Origin: Thermoprotei archaeon
GTDB taxonomy: Archaea; Thermoproteota; Thermoprotei_A; Sulfolobales; Fervidicoccaceae
Assembly (NCBI GenBank): GCA_022759165.1
Contig: JAEMPT010000049.1
Location: 1-15,532 of the forward strand
DNA: 15,532 nt
Direction: 5' to 3'
The stretch's first letter is position 1, and each line of letters opens with the position of its first letter. Positions 14,496 to 15,532 of this stretch are shown piece after piece. The notes beneath the pieces were generated by a model. That model was given only the letters and a program-made list of their open reading frames with translations, was not told the DNA's origin and made no database searches. Made by a program: the position numbers and the translations under genes.

Positions 14496-14573
14496 AAATG
14501 TTCCATTCGAAATGAAGGGGAGAGGGGGAGATATGGAAAATTTTATCCAAATGTTCCATTGGAAATGGAGGGG
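14496..14573 (+). repeat. Two 25-bp direct repeats, 53 bp apart
   Basis: The copies at 14496-14520 and 14549-14573 share AAATGTTCCATT, then one changed base, GAAATG, one changed base, and AGGGG: 23 of 25 identical. Each contains a small inverted repeat (CATT/AATG), and the second has one more base pair. The 28 bases between them differ. Two copies are too few for an array. The function is unknown. Confidence 0.75.
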
Positions 14574-14574
14574 T

Positions 14575-14592
14575 GTTAACTGGGGGGTTAAC
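14575..14592. repeat. GTTAAC-N6-GTTAAC element, copy 2 (inverted)
   Basis: This is the exact reverse complement of the 18-bp element at 13757-13774. It directly follows the second 25-bp repeat and lies 184 bp after the dcd stop. Confidence 0.8.
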
Positions 14593-14913
14593 AATCCAAG
14601 TATAATATTAAACTTCAGGCGAAAAAGACCCCTTAACTTCCTGTGGAACATCTGGAGCTTTAAAAACTTCAATTTAATAAGACAGTAATTCTAAAGGAAG
14701 AAAAACCCATTGTATTCGAAACCATATATGCTAACTACAGAATCACATTAATTAGAAACACTCAAGATTAGCCTCATTCGCATAGGTTAAAAACATACAA
14801 CTAGCTTTATCATCAAATACAATTATAATGAATAATTTAAACTAAAAACTACTTTTATTTGTTTTCAAATAAACTACTTCAATATCCTTAAATATATATG
14901 CAAATCACGTTAT
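14593..14913. other. AT-rich intergenic stretch without a supported gene
   Basis: Apart from the repeats just before it, the gap between dcd and the next gene shows no long reading frame with a credible start, no tRNA and no paired C and D boxes on either strand. It is strongly AT-rich with frequent stops. Confidence 0.6.
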
Positions 14914-14923
14914 CTTTTTATAG
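14914..14923 (+). promoter_or_regulatory. TATA-like box for the partial secreted-protein gene
   Basis: CTTTTTATAG lies about 29-38 nt before the candidate ATG at 14952. The predicted transcription start (about 14945) leaves a very short leader, so the message may be nearly leaderless. Confidence 0.45.
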
Positions 14924-14951
14924 TAAATTACAGTATAAATATTACATGTGA

Positions 14952-15532
14952 ATGTTTATGAATTGGAAGAGCAGGAAGTTCTTAGCAATTGCCTCTTTGT
15001 TTACAGTTGCGGCAATAGCTTCTGCTTCCTACGCTCTTGTGGCCCTCGGATTGATCGGAGTTCCCAGCTATCCTCAGATAGTGATAAATTTAGAATTTCT
15101 AAAGAAAGATCCGTCTACGGGAAAATTTTTTGATGCTTCAGGCATATTGAGCAGCAAAGACGTTATGGTTGAGCTTCAAATCAACGCAATTGCTCCTCCA
15201 ACTGAAAGCGACGATATAATAACTTTGCATTCTGGAGTCTATGCAGGAAAAGGCCCCATCGTCATATCTACGCCTCTATTCCAAAATTTATCGAGGGAAT
15301 GGGTTTCAGTTTATAAATCGAGGTCGGTTGACCCAAGCAGCGCATATTCTGGCCTTATAATTAGAGCAATTGCATTCAATACGACCTCTAGACAAATGAT
15401 ATTCCAAGTTTACGATTCAATTTCTTACTCGCCGTATCAAGTAGCCAACGGTAATTCTTTATTTGTAACAATACAAGCTGAAAACAGCACCGCTAAAGCA
15501 GTATCTGTATACACAAGCTATTCAAAGAGCGT
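14952..15532 (+). CDS. Secreted or membrane-anchored protein, N-terminal part (runs off the window)
   Basis: The frame is open from the ATG at 14952 to the window edge, giving 193 residues without a stop. The start MFMNWKSRKFLAIASLF and the hydrophobic run to about residue 36 look like a signal peptide or anchor. The second ATG (14958) is equally possible. The visible exterior part is beta-rich with Asn-x-Ser/Thr sites and phrases such as YPQIVINLEFL and SREWVSVYKSR. I recognise no domain, and the C-terminus is missing. A different frame starting at 14948 encodes 61 residues but stops early and is a shadow. The long open frame in an AT-rich region, the signal sequence and the TATA-like box upstream together support a real gene. 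Confidence 0.75.
   Translation, partial: MFMNWKSRKFLAIASLFTVAAIASASYALVALGLIGVPSYPQIVINLEFLKKDPSTGKFFDASGILSSKDVMVELQINAIAPPTESDDIITLHSGVYAGKGPIVISTPLFQNLSREWVSVYKSRSVDPSSAYSGLIIRAIAFNTTSRQMIFQVYDSISYSPYQVANGNSLFVTIQAENSTAKAVSVYTSYSKS

Noticed and set aside
14496..14592. A possible CRISPR array
   Set aside because: There are only two direct copies with one 28-base gap, followed by an unrelated 18-bp element; no third repeat is seen and no cas gene is nearby.
14466..14672. A 68-residue minus-strand frame across the repeat region
   Set aside because: It runs through both 25-bp repeats, which are read in different frames (53-bp period is not a multiple of three), and it has no credible start site.
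14948..15133. A 61-residue frame starting with GTG next to the right-edge gene
   Set aside because: It overlaps in another frame the much longer open frame from 14952 that has a signal sequence and runs to the window end.

Overview
The window looks like a piece of a chromosome from a thermophilic archaeon of the Thermoproteota (crenarchaeal) type. The signs are TATA-box-like promoters about 25 nt upstream of short leaders, a dCTP deaminase of the crenarchaeal form, a single-chain GMP synthase, a substrate-binding protein tethered through an S/T/Q-rich linker, a pilin-type (class III) signal sequence, and an archaeal C/D box guide RNA. I cannot place it to genus from sequence alone.

Region 1 (about 1-6940) is one minus-strand operon. 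A secreted solute-binding protein is followed by two permeases, two ATPases and a cytosolic amidohydrolase. The genes overlap or sit 9-12 bp apart. It reads as a peptide uptake and degradation unit: capture, ATP-driven import through the membrane, then metal-dependent cleavage, possibly of proline-containing peptides. A hairpin resembling the end of an IS200/IS605-type element lies just beyond the last gene, with no transposase.

Region 2 (about 6946-11010) holds a candidate 47-residue membrane protein, then a second minus-strand operon: guaB (IMP dehydrogenase without CBS domains), a TRZ/ATZ-like metal-dependent deaminase or hydrolase, and guaA. The outer genes make GMP from IMP. The middle gene is joined to both by overlap or direct abutment and probably acts on a purine-related compound.

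Region 3 (about 11091-12561) contains a C/D box small RNA on the minus strand with perfect 8-bp terminal stems. Divergent from it is a 444-residue pilin-signal surface protein on the plus strand. Both promoters may use the same AT-rich box.

Region 4 (about 12602-13686) is a minus-strand cluster of three small unrecognised membrane proteins. Region 5 (13757-14592) is dcd, flanked by two exact inverted copies of an 18-bp element (GTTAAC, six-base core, GTTAAC). A pair of 25-bp near-identical direct repeats lies next to the second copy. An AT-rich stretch follows, then the beginning of a secreted or membrane-anchored protein that runs off the right edge.
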